Source: Butyricimonas muris
GTDB lineage: Bacteria > Bacteroidota > Bacteroidia > Bacteroidales > Marinifilaceae
Length of the DNA: 64,000 nt
Direction: 5' to 3'
Assembly (NCBI RefSeq): GCF_046365375.1
Contig: NZ_JBKEIT010000010.1
Location: 186,001-250,000 of the forward strand
The notes beneath the pieces were generated by a model. The model was not told where the DNA came from. It did no database searches and worked only from the letters and a program-made list of their open reading frames with translations. Within the stretch, counting starts at the first letter, position 1, and each line of letters starts with the position of its first letter. Shown here one piece after another: positions 18,852 to 28,630 of the stretch. The position numbers and the translations under genes are program-made.

Positions 18852-19430
18852 TTATTCTGTAATCTTTTCTACAATACCGTTTTGCAAGCGATACCGTTGT
18901 TTGCTTTCGGGACATTCGGCGATGCCGTCTTTGTCGAAATGCAGCCTATGCCCGTATTCGCTCATCCATCCCAGTTGGCGTGCCGGATTCCCGACCAGCA
19001 AGGCGTAGGCGGGGACGGTTTTGGTCACGACAGCCCCGGCACCGATGAAGGCGTAAGCCCCGATGTCATGCCCGCAAACGATGGTCGCGTTTGCCCCGAT
19101 TGTCGCACCTTTACCCACGTGCGTCCGGGCGTACTGGCTTTTGCGATTCACGGCACTCCGCGGGTTCGTTACATTCGTGAACACGCAGGAAGGACCCAAA
19201 AATACGTCGTCATCGCAGGTCACGCCCGTGTAGACCGATACATTGTTTTGTACCTTCACTTGATTTCCCAGAATGACGTCGGGAGAGATTACTACATTCT
19301 GTCCGATATTACAGTTTTCCCCGATGCGGCAATTGCTCATGATATGTGAGAAATGCCATATTTTAGTTCCTTTTCCTATGATTGCGCCTTCGTCAATGAC
19401 GGCTGTTTCGTGTGCGAAATATTCTTCCAT
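18852..19430 (-). CDS. Left-handed beta-helix sugar N-acetyltransferase (WbpD-like)
   Basis: 192 residues from the ATG at 19430. An in-frame ATG at 19448 lies upstream of the likely transcription start, so the shorter form, which opens like WbpD (EEYFAHETAVIDEGAIIGKG), is preferred. Hexapeptide repeats run through most of the protein, and FLGPSCVFTNVTNPRS is close to the WbpD active-site region. WbpD acetylates the C3 amine made by WbpE. It is the first gene of the minus-strand polysaccharide operon. Confidence 0.87.
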   Translation of the reverse strand: MEEYFAHETAVIDEGAIIGKGTKIWHFSHIMSNCRIGENCNIGQNVVISPDVILGNQVKVQNNVSVYTGVTCDDDVFLGPSCVFTNVTNPRSAVNRKSQYARTHVGKGATIGANATIVCGHDIGAYAFIGAGAVVTKTVPAYALLVGNPARQLGWMSEYGHRLHFDKDGIAECPESKQRYRLQNGIVEKITE

Positions 19431-19450
19431 GTCGTATTTATTTTTCAAAA

Positions 19451-19458
19451 CAAAAATA
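19451..19458 (-). promoter_or_regulatory. Likely -7 box of the minus-strand polysaccharide operon
   Basis: The minus strand reads TATTTTTG, fitting TAnnTTTG, 21 nt before the chosen WbpD start. The -33 position has only TTTT. It lies between the terminator of the PpiD-like gene and the first gene of the operon, where a promoter is expected. Confidence 0.45.
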
Positions 19459-19474
19459 GCGCTTTTTTTGACAA

Positions 19475-19508
19475 AAGAAAACCGCCCGGTGTATCGGACG
19501 GTTTTCTT
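19475..19508 (-). terminator. Terminator hairpin after the PpiD-like gene
   Basis: AAGAAAACCGCCCG (19475-19488) pairs with CGGACGGTTTTCTT (19495-19508) with one mismatch over 14 positions and a 6-nt loop. It lies 19 nt after the PpiD-like stop. The T-rich 3' side suits minus-strand termination. Confidence 0.75.
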
Positions 19509-19526
19509 GGTTTGTGGTTTAGGCTA

Positions 19527-21668
19527 TTAGTAAAATTTATATCTGGCATCGGTAACTCCTGCTTTCTTAATCAAGGCGGGAAGAGTCTGATAATAAATTT
19601 TGGTCATGTTCATTTGTAGTGCTGAATTCTTTGCAGCCTCGATTTGTTCGGGGGTAGCCGTTTCAACGGTTTTGGAATTAACTACTACTACATATACTCC
19701 TTGGTTACCGATAATCGGTTTGGAGATTTGATTTTCCTGCAAGGTCATCACTTCAGAGATTAACTTGGGTTCGATTCCGGCTCCGGGGATTTGGAATGAA
19801 CTGAAGCTGACATCTGTCGCGTCCATAACTTGCGCGTTTGCCTTTTGAGCGACAGAAAGCAAACTTTCGCTACCGGAGATAGCACCGGTCAATTCTTTCG
19901 CGATGATTTCACCTTTTTTCTTTCTGATAAGTTCGGTACGAATCATGGGGGCTACACTGTTTAACGGTGCGATACCTTCTTCTTGAATGTTGGTTAACAC
20001 GGCAACCGTGAATTTATCCCCTGTTTCGAAAATCGGAGATTTCTCCTTGTCCATAAGGATGAATCCCGGTTTATCCGTTAAGTAAGCCTGACGGATAATC
20101 TCTCTGGCACTTTCGATACCCGGGATAGTAGCGTCGTTTTTACCTAAATTCGCGATACGCTTGGTTTGATTGTTGGCGGTAACAGCCGCGTCGAAATCGG
20201 CAAGCGTGTTGATATTGTTAGCGAAAGTACGGGCATCATTGTAGATTTTGTTGACCGTCTGTTGTGACGGGGTAATCTCTTTGGCAATGATTCCGAGTAA
20301 TACTTTTTCTACCGGTTTTGTCATGTCCATTACTTGAAGAACGTGGTAGCCGTAAGGAGTTTTCGTGATTTTAACTTCATTTTTCTTGGCAATAAATGCA
20401 GTGTCACTGAATGAAGGAATCATCATCTCCTGTGTAAACCATCCCAAGTCACCCCCGTTGATAGCTGAATTTTGATCCGCGGAATATTTTCTGGCAAGTT
20501 CGTCGAAGTCGCCTCCTTTACGGATTAATCCAGCCAGACTGTCCGCTAATTTCTCAGCGCGGGAAGCCTCCATCGTTTGGGTTGAAATCAAGATATGGCG
20601 GGCTTTTACAGAGTCGGGCATTACTTTACGGTCGGCTACGCGTGCAATATTGTACGCGTTGTCTTGCAAGTAAGGTCCGTACACGCCGTTACCTTTTTCA
20701 GTGAAAAGAAATTCATCCAATTCTTCATTCCCGATTTCTCCTTTTTTGTAGTATTTGGGTTGGAATCTTTTTTCGGATGAAAGATTAGCGAATTCAATCA
20801 CGTTACTTGCATTGGTAAATTCCGGAATGGACTCTTTTACCCATTCTTCTGTTTCTTGAATATCTTCGGCTGAAGCGGAAACGTCAAAGTTCACGTAAAC
20901 GATTTGCCGCATTTCCTGTTGTTCGAACAGGTATTTGTGTGAATTGTAATAATCTTTTATTTCGTTGTTCGTCACGCTTACGGCTGAATCGCTTACTGTG
21001 TTATAGCTCTTCGAGATGAAGCTGATGTCAACAGTCGTTAAAGCATTCTCAGCGTATTCTTTTGCAACTTCGTTCGGGATAAACATACCTTTCATCAACA
21101 ATGAATTGTATTTCTCTTGCTTGCGTGCTGCTTCTACCTGATCTTCCATGTTCAACCAGTATTGTTTGCTTGCTTGAGCTTGCATATTATTGGCGGGAGC
21201 GTTTAAGATCATTTGTATTCTTTCTCTGGCAAGATTTTTATCGAAAGCACCGGTTTGCGGATCGGTGAACAATTGTTTGATACTGGGATGCATATTTTCC
21301 CCTAAAGTGAAATCGAACAACTCATCTCCGCTGACACCTAGCCCAAGACTTTCATATTCTTTTTGCATGATGTTTTCGGACACGATTTGATTCCACGTGT
21401 TTTCGCGAATCATTCGTTGTTGCTCTTCGTTTAGAGAAGGTAAATTGTTCATTGATTTGATCGTTTCCTCGTTCTCCGCTACCTTTTGCTGATAATCCTG
21501 AATGCTGATAGCTTCTCCAGCGATCTCTCCGACTTGATTTTTAGAGCGGTTAAGAAGGCTGGCTCCAGAACTAAGCGCATCTCCAACAATGAAAGCCACA
21601 AGGGCCAAACCAATCACGATACTAACAAGTAGTCCGCCGCGATTTCTAATTTTTTGTAATGTTGCCAT
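19527..21668 (-). CDS. PpiD-like peptidylprolyl isomerase / periplasmic foldase
   Basis: 713 residues. One N-terminal membrane helix (GLLVSIVIGLALVAFIVGDA) anchors it to the inner membrane; a SurA_N-like chaperone region follows, and a parvulin domain (about 345-440) runs from VKARHILISTQ through GGDFDELARKYSAD and GGDLGWF to TPYGYHVLQV. Bacteroidota PpiD proteins are about 700 residues, so length is normal. It probably helps fold proteins leaving the Sec channel. It is transcribed alone, 111 nt downstream of topA, and is unrelated to the polysaccharide cluster. Confidence 0.88.
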   Translation of the reverse strand: MATLQKIRNRGGLLVSIVIGLALVAFIVGDALSSGASLLNRSKNQVGEIAGEAISIQDYQQKVAENEETIKSMNNLPSLNEEQQRMIRENTWNQIVSENIMQKEYESLGLGVSGDELFDFTLGENMHPSIKQLFTDPQTGAFDKNLARERIQMILNAPANNMQAQASKQYWLNMEDQVEAARKQEKYNSLLMKGMFIPNEVAKEYAENALTTVDISFISKSYNTVSDSAVSVTNNEIKDYYNSHKYLFEQQEMRQIVYVNFDVSASAEDIQETEEWVKESIPEFTNASNVIEFANLSSEKRFQPKYYKKGEIGNEELDEFLFTEKGNGVYGPYLQDNAYNIARVADRKVMPDSVKARHILISTQTMEASRAEKLADSLAGLIRKGGDFDELARKYSADQNSAINGGDLGWFTQEMMIPSFSDTAFIAKKNEVKITKTPYGYHVLQVMDMTKPVEKVLLGIIAKEITPSQQTVNKIYNDARTFANNINTLADFDAAVTANNQTKRIANLGKNDATIPGIESAREIIRQAYLTDKPGFILMDKEKSPIFETGDKFTVAVLTNIQEEGIAPLNSVAPMIRTELIRKKKGEIIAKELTGAISGSESLLSVAQKANAQVMDATDVSFSSFQIPGAGIEPKLISEVMTLQENQISKPIIGNQGVYVVVVNSKTVETATPEQIEAAKNSALQMNMTKIYYQTLPALIKKAGVTDARYKFY

Positions 21669-21779
21669 TTATATTAAAATTTTATGTTTTCCACACGAAA
21701 TAATCTATTTTCGAGGGTACGAATATATAAAATGGATTGGTTTTATGCAAATAAATTTTATCCCCTTCTATATATTCAC

Positions 21780-24164
21780 TTACTCACTCTTTTTACTCTT
21801 CTTTTTTGTGGTTGTTTTTTTCGTTTTTTCTGTTGTTTTTTCTGCTGTCTTCTTTGTTGTTTTTTTCGTCGTTTTCTTTTTGGTGTCGTTACCTTTCGCT
21901 ATGATAGCCATGGTTTCCTCGAACGTCAATTTATCGGCCTCTTGTCCTTTCGGGATTTTATAGTTTTCTTTATTGAAAGTAATATAAGGTCCGAAACGTC
22001 CGTTAAGGATTTGAACACCATTATCAAATTCTTTGATCTTCCGGTTTCTCTCGATTTCCCGCTTTTCCTCGATACGCTCGATAGCGGTTTCCAGCGTGAT
22101 TGTACCCGGCTCGTCAACTCCTTTTTTCAAAGAAACGAAGAGCTGATTATGTTTGATGTACGGTCCGAAACGACCGATACCCACGCTGACGGGTTTGTCT
22201 TCATATTCGCCTAACTGGCGAGGAAATTTAAACAAATCAAGAGCTTCTTCCAGCGTGATGGTTTCCATTAATTGCCCTTTAAGCAGCCCGGCATACCGTA
22301 CATTTTCACCCTCGCCGATTTGAGCCATAGGTCCGAAACGTCCGATACGGACGCTCACCGTTTCACCCGTTTGAGGTTCCGTTCCCAGTACGCGTTCTCC
22401 CCTGTTACGCTCCGACTCTTTCAGCGTTTTCTCCACGTTCGCGTGGAAAGGACGGTAGAAAGAGCCGATCATGGATTGCCATTCGATTTCTCCTTCAGCG
22501 ATATGATCGAGTGCGGTTTCTGCTTTGGCAGTGAAATTGTAATCCATGATGTTGGTAAAATACTGGGACAGGAAATCAGTAACGACCATCCCGATATCCG
22601 AGGGGAAAAGTTTCTTCTTTTCTGCCCCGAAAGTCTTCTTGATCTTGTTTATTTTGATATTTTGTCCTTTTAAATCGATTTGCGTCAGTTCCCGGTCAAC
22701 CCCGTCCCGGCTTTCCCGGAGAATATAGCCTCTGTTTTGAATCGTGGTAATTGTCGGCGCATAGGTAGAGGGACGCCCGATACCCAAGGCCTCCATTTTT
22801 TTCACGAGGCTTGCTTCCGTGTAACGGGGCGGGTGCAGCGTGTATTGTTCCTGAGCCTGCACAAGCGAGCGTTCCAGTTGGTCGCCCTTGCGAATGGCGG
22901 GTAGTAATGCTGCCTCGTCATCTTCTTTCTCGTCATCGAACGATTCCATGTAAACTTTCAAGAAACCGTCGAAGATGATGACTTCTCCCTCGGCCTCGAA
23001 TTTATATTTTTGTCCCGAAATGGCAATGGTTATGGTAGTTTTTTCCAGTTCCGCATCTGCCATTTGGGATGCCAGTGTCCGTTTACGGATCAAGGCGTAA
23101 AGTTGCTGCTCGTTACGATCCCCGCTAATGGATTCTTTGTCCATGTAAGTCGGGCGGATAGCCTCGTGGGCTTCCTGTGCCCCTTTGGTTTTGGTCGCGT
23201 AATTCCGGGGCTTGGAATATTTTTCTCCAAGGGCATTCGTGATCACTGCTTTGGCTGCACCGATGGCCAGTTGGGACAGGTTCACGGAGTCCGTTCTCAT
23301 GTAAGTGATCGATCCCTGCTCGTAAAGCTTTTGTGCCACGGACATGGTTTGGGAAACGGAGAAACCGAGTTTCCGGGATGCTTCCTGTTGTAACGTGGAA
23401 GTCGTGAAAGGCGGAGCCGGTTTACGACTGGTCGGTCTTGTTACCACATCGCTGACCGAGAAGGATGCTTCTTTACAAGCTTCCAAGAACTTGAGTGTTT
23501 CTTCCCGCGTGGAGAAACGCTCGGATAATTCCGCTTTCAGGGGTGTGATATTCCCGTTAGCATCTTTCGTTTCGAATGTACCGATTACTTTATAGTACTT
23601 TTGTTCCTCGAAATGATTGATTTCCCGCTCTCTCTCCACGATGAGTTTTACCGCCACGGATTGAACCCGTCCGGCAGAAAGCGATGGTTTTACCTTCTTC
23701 CAGAGAACCGGAGAAACTTCAAATCCCACCAGTCGGTCGAGTACCCGACGGGCTTGTTGGGCGTTCACCAAGTTACCGTCAATATCCCGCGGGTTATTGA
23801 TGGCATGCAGTATGGCATCTTTCGTGATCTCGTGAAAAACAATCCGTTTCGTGTTTTCCTTTTTTAAGCCGAGTACTTCAAACAAGTGCCAGGCAATGGC
23901 TTCTCCCTCGCGGTCCTCATCGGAAGCCAGCCACACGGTCTTGGCCTCTTTCGCAAGTTGCTTCAACTCTTTTACAATCGCTTTTTTATCGGGAGATATT
24001 TCGTATTGGGGTTGGAAATTATGTTCTATATCTATCCCTAAATCTTTTTTTTCAAGATCCCGGATATGTCCGAAGCTGGACTTTACAACATAATCTTTTC
24101 CTAAAAAACGTTCAATCGTCTTGGCTTTCGCCGGAGACTCGACAATTACTAAATTTTCAATCAT
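21780..24164 (-). CDS. topA: DNA topoisomerase I
   Basis: 794 residues. The TOPRIM start is LVIVESPAKAKTIERFLG, with WLASDEDREGEAIAWHL as its acidic motif. The catalytic tyrosine is Y288 in SITYMRTDSVNLS. Instead of zinc fingers the C-terminal part has three GRFGP repeats (about 600-760) and ends in a Lys/Thr-rich tail of about 35 residues, a form usual in Bacteroidota. It relaxes negative supercoils in one-strand steps. An ordinary housekeeping gene of expected length. Confidence 0.97.
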   Translation of the reverse strand: MIENLVIVESPAKAKTIERFLGKDYVVKSSFGHIRDLEKKDLGIDIEHNFQPQYEISPDKKAIVKELKQLAKEAKTVWLASDEDREGEAIAWHLFEVLGLKKENTKRIVFHEITKDAILHAINNPRDIDGNLVNAQQARRVLDRLVGFEVSPVLWKKVKPSLSAGRVQSVAVKLIVEREREINHFEEQKYYKVIGTFETKDANGNITPLKAELSERFSTREETLKFLEACKEASFSVSDVVTRPTSRKPAPPFTTSTLQQEASRKLGFSVSQTMSVAQKLYEQGSITYMRTDSVNLSQLAIGAAKAVITNALGEKYSKPRNYATKTKGAQEAHEAIRPTYMDKESISGDRNEQQLYALIRKRTLASQMADAELEKTTITIAISGQKYKFEAEGEVIIFDGFLKVYMESFDDEKEDDEAALLPAIRKGDQLERSLVQAQEQYTLHPPRYTEASLVKKMEALGIGRPSTYAPTITTIQNRGYILRESRDGVDRELTQIDLKGQNIKINKIKKTFGAEKKKLFPSDIGMVVTDFLSQYFTNIMDYNFTAKAETALDHIAEGEIEWQSMIGSFYRPFHANVEKTLKESERNRGERVLGTEPQTGETVSVRIGRFGPMAQIGEGENVRYAGLLKGQLMETITLEEALDLFKFPRQLGEYEDKPVSVGIGRFGPYIKHNQLFVSLKKGVDEPGTITLETAIERIEEKREIERNRKIKEFDNGVQILNGRFGPYITFNKENYKIPKGQEADKLTFEETMAIIAKGNDTKKKTTKKTTKKTAEKTTEKTKKTTTKKKSKKSE

Positions 24165-24501
24165 ACACGATTCTCTTTTACTTTTCGCTTCCCACGGAAG
24201 CAGAGTTATCGCTTTTTCAAGCAGTTCGTCCTAAAATTAGGGTGCAAACTTACGTAAAACAATTGAAAATGAAAAACGGTTGACAATTATAAATGAAAAA
24301 CGGAGAGAAAATACAACCATTGTTGGAAGATTATTTTTTTGATGACGATTATAATAAACTTCTGTACATATTTTTTTATTGCAAGAATATCCGATATGTC
24401 TGTATTTGAAAACAGAATAAAGATATAAAAAATATTTATCTGAATTCTGTTTTCTATTTATACAAAATCTAGGATAGACCTACTCAAGAATAATTTTATT
24501 C
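24165..24501. other. Gap between topA and the Ig-domain gene
   Basis: 337 bases, AT-rich, no credible reading frame on either strand. It holds the probable topA promoter near 24245-24274; the rest shows no repeat or RNA that I recognise. Confidence 0.6.
24245..24274 (-). promoter_or_regulatory. Probable topA promoter
   Basis: The minus strand has TAAGTTTG (24252-24245), a full match to TAnnTTTG, and TTTC at 24274-24271 in the -33 place after a 19-nt spacer, one base off TTTG. The message would have a leader of about 75 nt. Confidence 0.55.
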
Positions 24502-24939
24502 TTAAAGTTGTGCTGGTTTCTCTTTTACCTCTACAGTAACCCATACTGAAGCGGAGCCTGCTACATTCATATAGGATATTTCATATATCCCGCTATCTGA
24601 TTTTTTTGCATCTTTAATTGTAATTGTTACGTTAGCGCCAAGTTTATCTATACTGATTCTATCTGTATCTTTTAATTCATAAGCATTTGTATTCATTCCA
24701 TAACGAAACCATACTATAGATGTCGGAGTTGGTTCTCCCGCTGCCGTTGTTCTAATTTGAATGGTCTGTCCTTTCTTGGCGACAATTTTACCTTCTGTTG
24801 GGGTTAAAATTTTAGGTATAGGTTTTATATAGAAAGATTTATTCTCTGTTACATTCTCAACTTTCGGAGCTTCTACCTTCTTAATATCAAAAGCTGTAAG
24901 AGAGAGAAAAGCTAAGACTATTAATAAATTTTTTCTCAT
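24502..24939 (-). CDS. Small secreted protein with one immunoglobulin I-set-like domain
   Basis: 145 residues. A signal-like N terminus (MRKNLLIVLAFLSLTAFDI) is followed by a single domain: GKIVAKKGQTIQIRTTAAGE is like the first Ig strands, and DAKKSDSGIYEISYMNVAGS with SVWVTVEVKE is the classic D-x-G-x-Y strand pattern of the I-set. The conserved Ig cysteine pair is absent, as usual in bacterial versions. No lipobox is evident, so the protein is likely periplasmic or released. Neighbours give no hint of function. Confidence 0.75.
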   Translation of the reverse strand: MRKNLLIVLAFLSLTAFDIKKVEAPKVENVTENKSFYIKPIPKILTPTEGKIVAKKGQTIQIRTTAAGEPTPTSIVWFRYGMNTNAYELKDTDRISIDKLGANVTITIKDAKKSDSGIYEISYMNVAGSASVWVTVEVKEKPAQL

Positions 24940-25044
24940 AACTTTAATTTTTTTTATTTAAACAATCTAACAAAAATAATATCTAGGTTCAATAATTCTT
25001 TCCTTGCTCATAGCTTGTAAGATAGGAAATGGAGGTTCATGATA

Positions 25045-27435
25045 TTATAATTTAACCCATTTTATGGCATCTGCTATAAGTTCTTGCGGTGTCCCGTTAG
25101 GATTATTTTTTCTATCCCTATCACTCAAAATCACTTTTGCATTTTTTGAAAATTCAAAAATTCCTAAAGAAATCCAACCCTCTTCTCCTTTATTTACTTC
25201 TGCAATAACCTCATGCTCTTTTTTCCCGTCGAAAACCGTATAATGAAATTCCAGTTTCGGGTCCATATTAAAAAGAGGTGCATAATAAAAATATACTTCG
25301 TACTCTCCAGCACGTGGTAGCTGAACATTCCATTCTACTTTTTGTAAGCCTGATCCCGCTAGTTTGTACAGGGCGCTACGTATCGGGAAACCATAGAAGC
25401 CTTCGTTGATCGTGGGCTGCCATTTATCTTCTCTAAAAAAGTCCTGATATTTTTCAGAGATACTCTTTTCTTTTCGGAAAAGAGATGAAATATGGAAATC
25501 TTCTGCTTTTACGACTCTAAAGCCTAAATCTTCGTTGTCAACGATAATTTCATGGATATTTTCTCCTTGGAAAAAAGCCGACGAATCCAGATCGAAAATA
25601 CCTGTACCTGTATCTATGTGTACATTCTCGATATTTTCTGTTTTCATTCGTATTGTACCCGGCAAATTTTGAGCTAAAGGCATTCCTATATAATCAGGAG
25701 CATATTCACTTTGGCAATAGGTTCTGATTTCTTTTCCCTCGTGAGGGGGAATTATCCATTTCTGATAATCTCCAGTTATTATGATTCCCGATACATCACT
25801 CTTGTTGAATACTTTGAAACTGTATAATATATCCGATGGTGCATTTTCTTCTTGATGCACTTTTATCATTCGGGCATCCTTTATTTCAAAGAGTGGTAAT
25901 TGATCTGTATAATACCAATTTCTAACAAGAGAATCCAAGTTTACATGGAGTGTTTGTTGAAACTGTTTGCAAAATTCATCCCAGTTTGTTTCTTTAAAGA
26001 GATTAGCTGATAGAAAATCACTATAGAATTGATCGAAAAACTCTTTTTTTCTAATGTGCAATATGATACGCATTTGTAATTCTATACTTTTTTTGCGGAT
26101 GATATTTTTAACATCATCGTACGTTAATGAATGGTCATTCAGTGCATCTTTTAAACTCTTGTTTTTTAAATATTCAATAATGTGATAATCTTTATTCGAG
26201 AATGAGCGCTGACTAAATCCCTCGCTAGAGATATAACCCAATACATTATTTATAATAGGATACTCCTTTGAGAAAATAAAACTCGTTTTGCCCCGTAAAA
26301 CTGGCTTTATATCACATCCTCCTTCTCCCATCAACATTTCGAAATCACTATCCAGGCAATCGATAGAACCATAGCCTTCTATATCCGTTCTTATTTGACA
26401 AGCATATTCCTTTAGCGGGTATATTTTTTCCGGAATAAAGAAAATTCCTCCTTGCTCTCTCTCCCCGGTCAATTGCGTTAGGCTCGGGAAACTGTAAAAA
26501 TTGCATGGCACTTCCAAAAGCGTGAGCCAACGATAAGGGTATTGATGTACAGGATCAACAATGCTTCTATTCTCAAAAAAATTAGATGTATATTTCCCGT
26601 CCTTTATGCATTCCTGCATTTCTAATCTCATTTTTGTAAATGATAACTTACCCTGCAACTCCTCTTCTTGAAGGTCGTACTTGTCTACAATGTGTTCGTG
26701 ACCAGGAAAATAATAAAATTGCAGGCGAGTCGAATCAATCATGAGAATTCGCTTTTCATACTTCCCGATACACAAAGTAATACCCGGTATATCATGATCT
26801 AGAATAAAGGATGTTTCTCCTGGTACATTTTCATTGATCTCCCCTTGTGAAATAGCCACAAGATGTGGATCATGTTCGACTTTTAAAGAGTATCGAGTAA
26901 AACAGACATTTCTACATCCGAACAGACTATAGGGAGCGTCGCACACGGGATACCATAAACACTCCGGGGTAAGCAATTTGTATTCTTTTTCACAAAAAGT
27001 CGGCATGTATCCAAAATGGTATATTCCATAATTATTAGCATCCGTGGGATGGTATCTTTCAGGGCTCACATCCAAAAAACATATATTATTATCTATCTTT
27101 CCCTCGTAGTCAATTGAAATATTGCAAGTTTCCCCTGCAATTAATTCTTTATTTAAAAATATCGCTTGCTGTGTTCTTCGGAAATTAACCGGTTCTCCAT
27201 TAATCTCAACTGAATTGATTTTTAGTCCGGGATTCAAGAATAGGATGATGGGAATCGGGCAAGCATTTCTATTTACCAAATTCATTTGACTATGAACTGA
27301 AATACTATTATTTGTCGAGTTTTTCACGTGCAAATTGTGTTTCGTGATCTTGGCTTTTGGACAATCTCGACAATCCTCGTAAACTTGCTGCGTGAAGTTA
27401 CGAAAAGAGTGTAATTTATTGGAAATGAGCGTAGG
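25045..27435 (-). pseudogene. M1-peptidase-like protein, 5' end lost
   Basis: The open frame runs from a stop at 27436-27438 to 25045. It has no ATG at a suitable place; the first start-like codon is a TTG at 27333, already inside the M1-like N-terminal beta domain (IILFLNPGLKINSVEINGE, then YEGKIDNNICFLDV and LLTPECLWYPV). Homologues known to me are C-terminal halves of ABC-2 permease/M1 fusions in Bacteroidales. No HExxH zinc motif is present. The membrane half is missing on the side facing the transposon, so insertion probably removed or separated it. A second frame just upstream (about 27465-27420, TYYYQEQLTYAHFQ) may be a frameshifted continuation. Confidence 0.65.
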
Positions 27436-27530
27436 TTAATTGCTCTTGATAGTAATAGGTTACGATTTAGTTAGTTATCTACTGCATTATCCTTCTGCGC
27501 GTTGCGTAACCTTCAAAGAACTCTTCGTAT

Positions 27531-27540
27531 GCAAAAGTAG
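27531..27540 (-). other. Candidate attachment core at the transposon end
   Basis: The minus strand reads CTACTTTTGC, nine of ten bases of the GTANNTTTGC target core used by CTnDOT integrases. It lies between the truncated chromosomal gene and the terminator-like element end. The exact joint could be anywhere from about 27430 to 27545, and the right end is outside the window, so the pair of ends cannot be compared. Confidence 0.4.
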
Positions 27541-28403
27541 CTATTTAATTCGAGATTTTGATATAAACTCCCGTTTTTTATCCCCTCATTCATAAGAATT
27601 TTCCGTAAAAGCGGTATTGTCCGTCGGCACACCATTGCCCAAAACGAGTTTGGAACAAACGTGTGCCGACTACCGCATAGCTGGAGAAAAGGGCATTGCC
27701 TCACGCCTAAACGATGTTTAGACAGATGAAGCAATGCCCCTTTCTTTTGCGCCTATGCCAAGAGGTGCTTTTACGGGTTTTCAAATGATTTTTCTTTTTT
27801 CGCTGTCTCTTTTGCCGGAAGCGGAAAGTGAATGCAGAGTGTGTCAGCCTGCCCCATGAATGAAACAGGCGCCCACACACAGCCGGACAAACCGGGAAGA
27901 ATGATTGTTGCCACCCGGCTGAACAAGTTCCGTCGGATCGGAAACAATCATACTTCCTTTGTTGTGGTTTGCCCTTTTCACGCTTCCGGTGATGTCTTTT
28001 TCCTTTTGGTGATTCTTTTTTTTACGGATTTTCCCCTGAAGTTTTTTTCTACACAATCTGCCTCTGTTTTCGTTTACCTCCATTTTGCGCCTTTCAGTAA
28101 GCCGCATCAGTCAGTCATTTTCGTTCTGGGCGCAAAGGTAATTCCGGGATTGGACGGGAAAGCAAGGTCAAGCCTCCTGTTTTCGGTAAAAATCTCCAGC
28201 CCTGCGGGTAGTATTTTGACCGAAAAACCTTGCATTCCCTAATCCCTACCTTTTCAAGCACCCGAAACGAAAACGACCGATGCGACAGAAAGACGCATAA
28301 AAAAAATGTCGGATAAACGAGAGGCAGATAAGATAGTTTGAAACTCAACTCCCTCAGCTCTTGAATCCGCATTAAAAACAAAAAAATCAAAAACAGCGAA
28401 GAT
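27541..28403. other. Non-coding left end of the transposon
   Basis: About 860 bases with no convincing gene. Frames on both strands look like chance ones in low-bias sequence. It holds the hairpins at 27623-27739 and the leader and promoter area of the small membrane protein gene at 28404; no full TTTG/TAnnTTTG pair was found there. Confidence 0.5.
27623..27739. terminator. Two hairpins at the transposon end, second terminator-like both ways
   Basis: First, GTCGGCACAC (27623-27632) pairs with GTGTGCCGAC (27661-27670). Second, GGGCATTGC (27691-27699) pairs with GCAATGCCC (27731-27739), with CTAAAC/GTTTAG (27707-27712, 27716-27721) inside. The second has AAAA just before and CTTTCTTTT just after, so each strand ends in a T-run. 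It may shield the element from outside transcription or be an end-recognition structure. Confidence 0.65.
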
Positions 28404-28619
28404 ATGACGGCAACGGCAAATTTCAGACAAATGGCGCAACACATCGGGTTGGCGATATGCGGCTTGATGATGCGCACCGCCTTCGGGGTGTTCGGCATCC
28501 TTTGGGGCATCATCAGAGAGATTGTAAACGGAGTGTTCCGAGTGGCGATAGGTGTAATCGTGGCTATCCTTTCCACCATTGCCTTCTTTGGCTTCATCCT
28601 TTGGTTATTCACCCTTTAA
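28404..28619 (+). CDS. Small membrane protein of the transposon accessory operon
   Basis: 71 residues. Two hydrophobic helices (about 12-30 and 42-68) with almost no loop between them. I know similar small proteins at this place in CTnDOT-like elements, but no function. It is the first of eight plus-strand genes closely spaced to 31749. Confidence 0.65.
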   Translation: MTATANFRQMAQHIGLAICGLMMRTAFGVFGILWGIIREIVNGVFRVAIGVIVAILSTIAFFGFILWLFTL

Positions 28620-28630
28620 CCCTTACCGAC

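Noticed and set aside
27378..27387. GTAAACTTGC as attachment core
   Set aside because: Also 9/10 match to the CTnDOT core, but it lies inside the M1-like frame, which seems to continue past it.
27513..27734. 73-codon minus-strand frame at the element end
   Set aside because: Made up of the hairpin sequences and has no homologous pattern.
28115..28612. 165-codon minus-strand frame opposite the small membrane protein
   Set aside because: Mirror frame of the plus-strand gene at 28404, with no family pattern.
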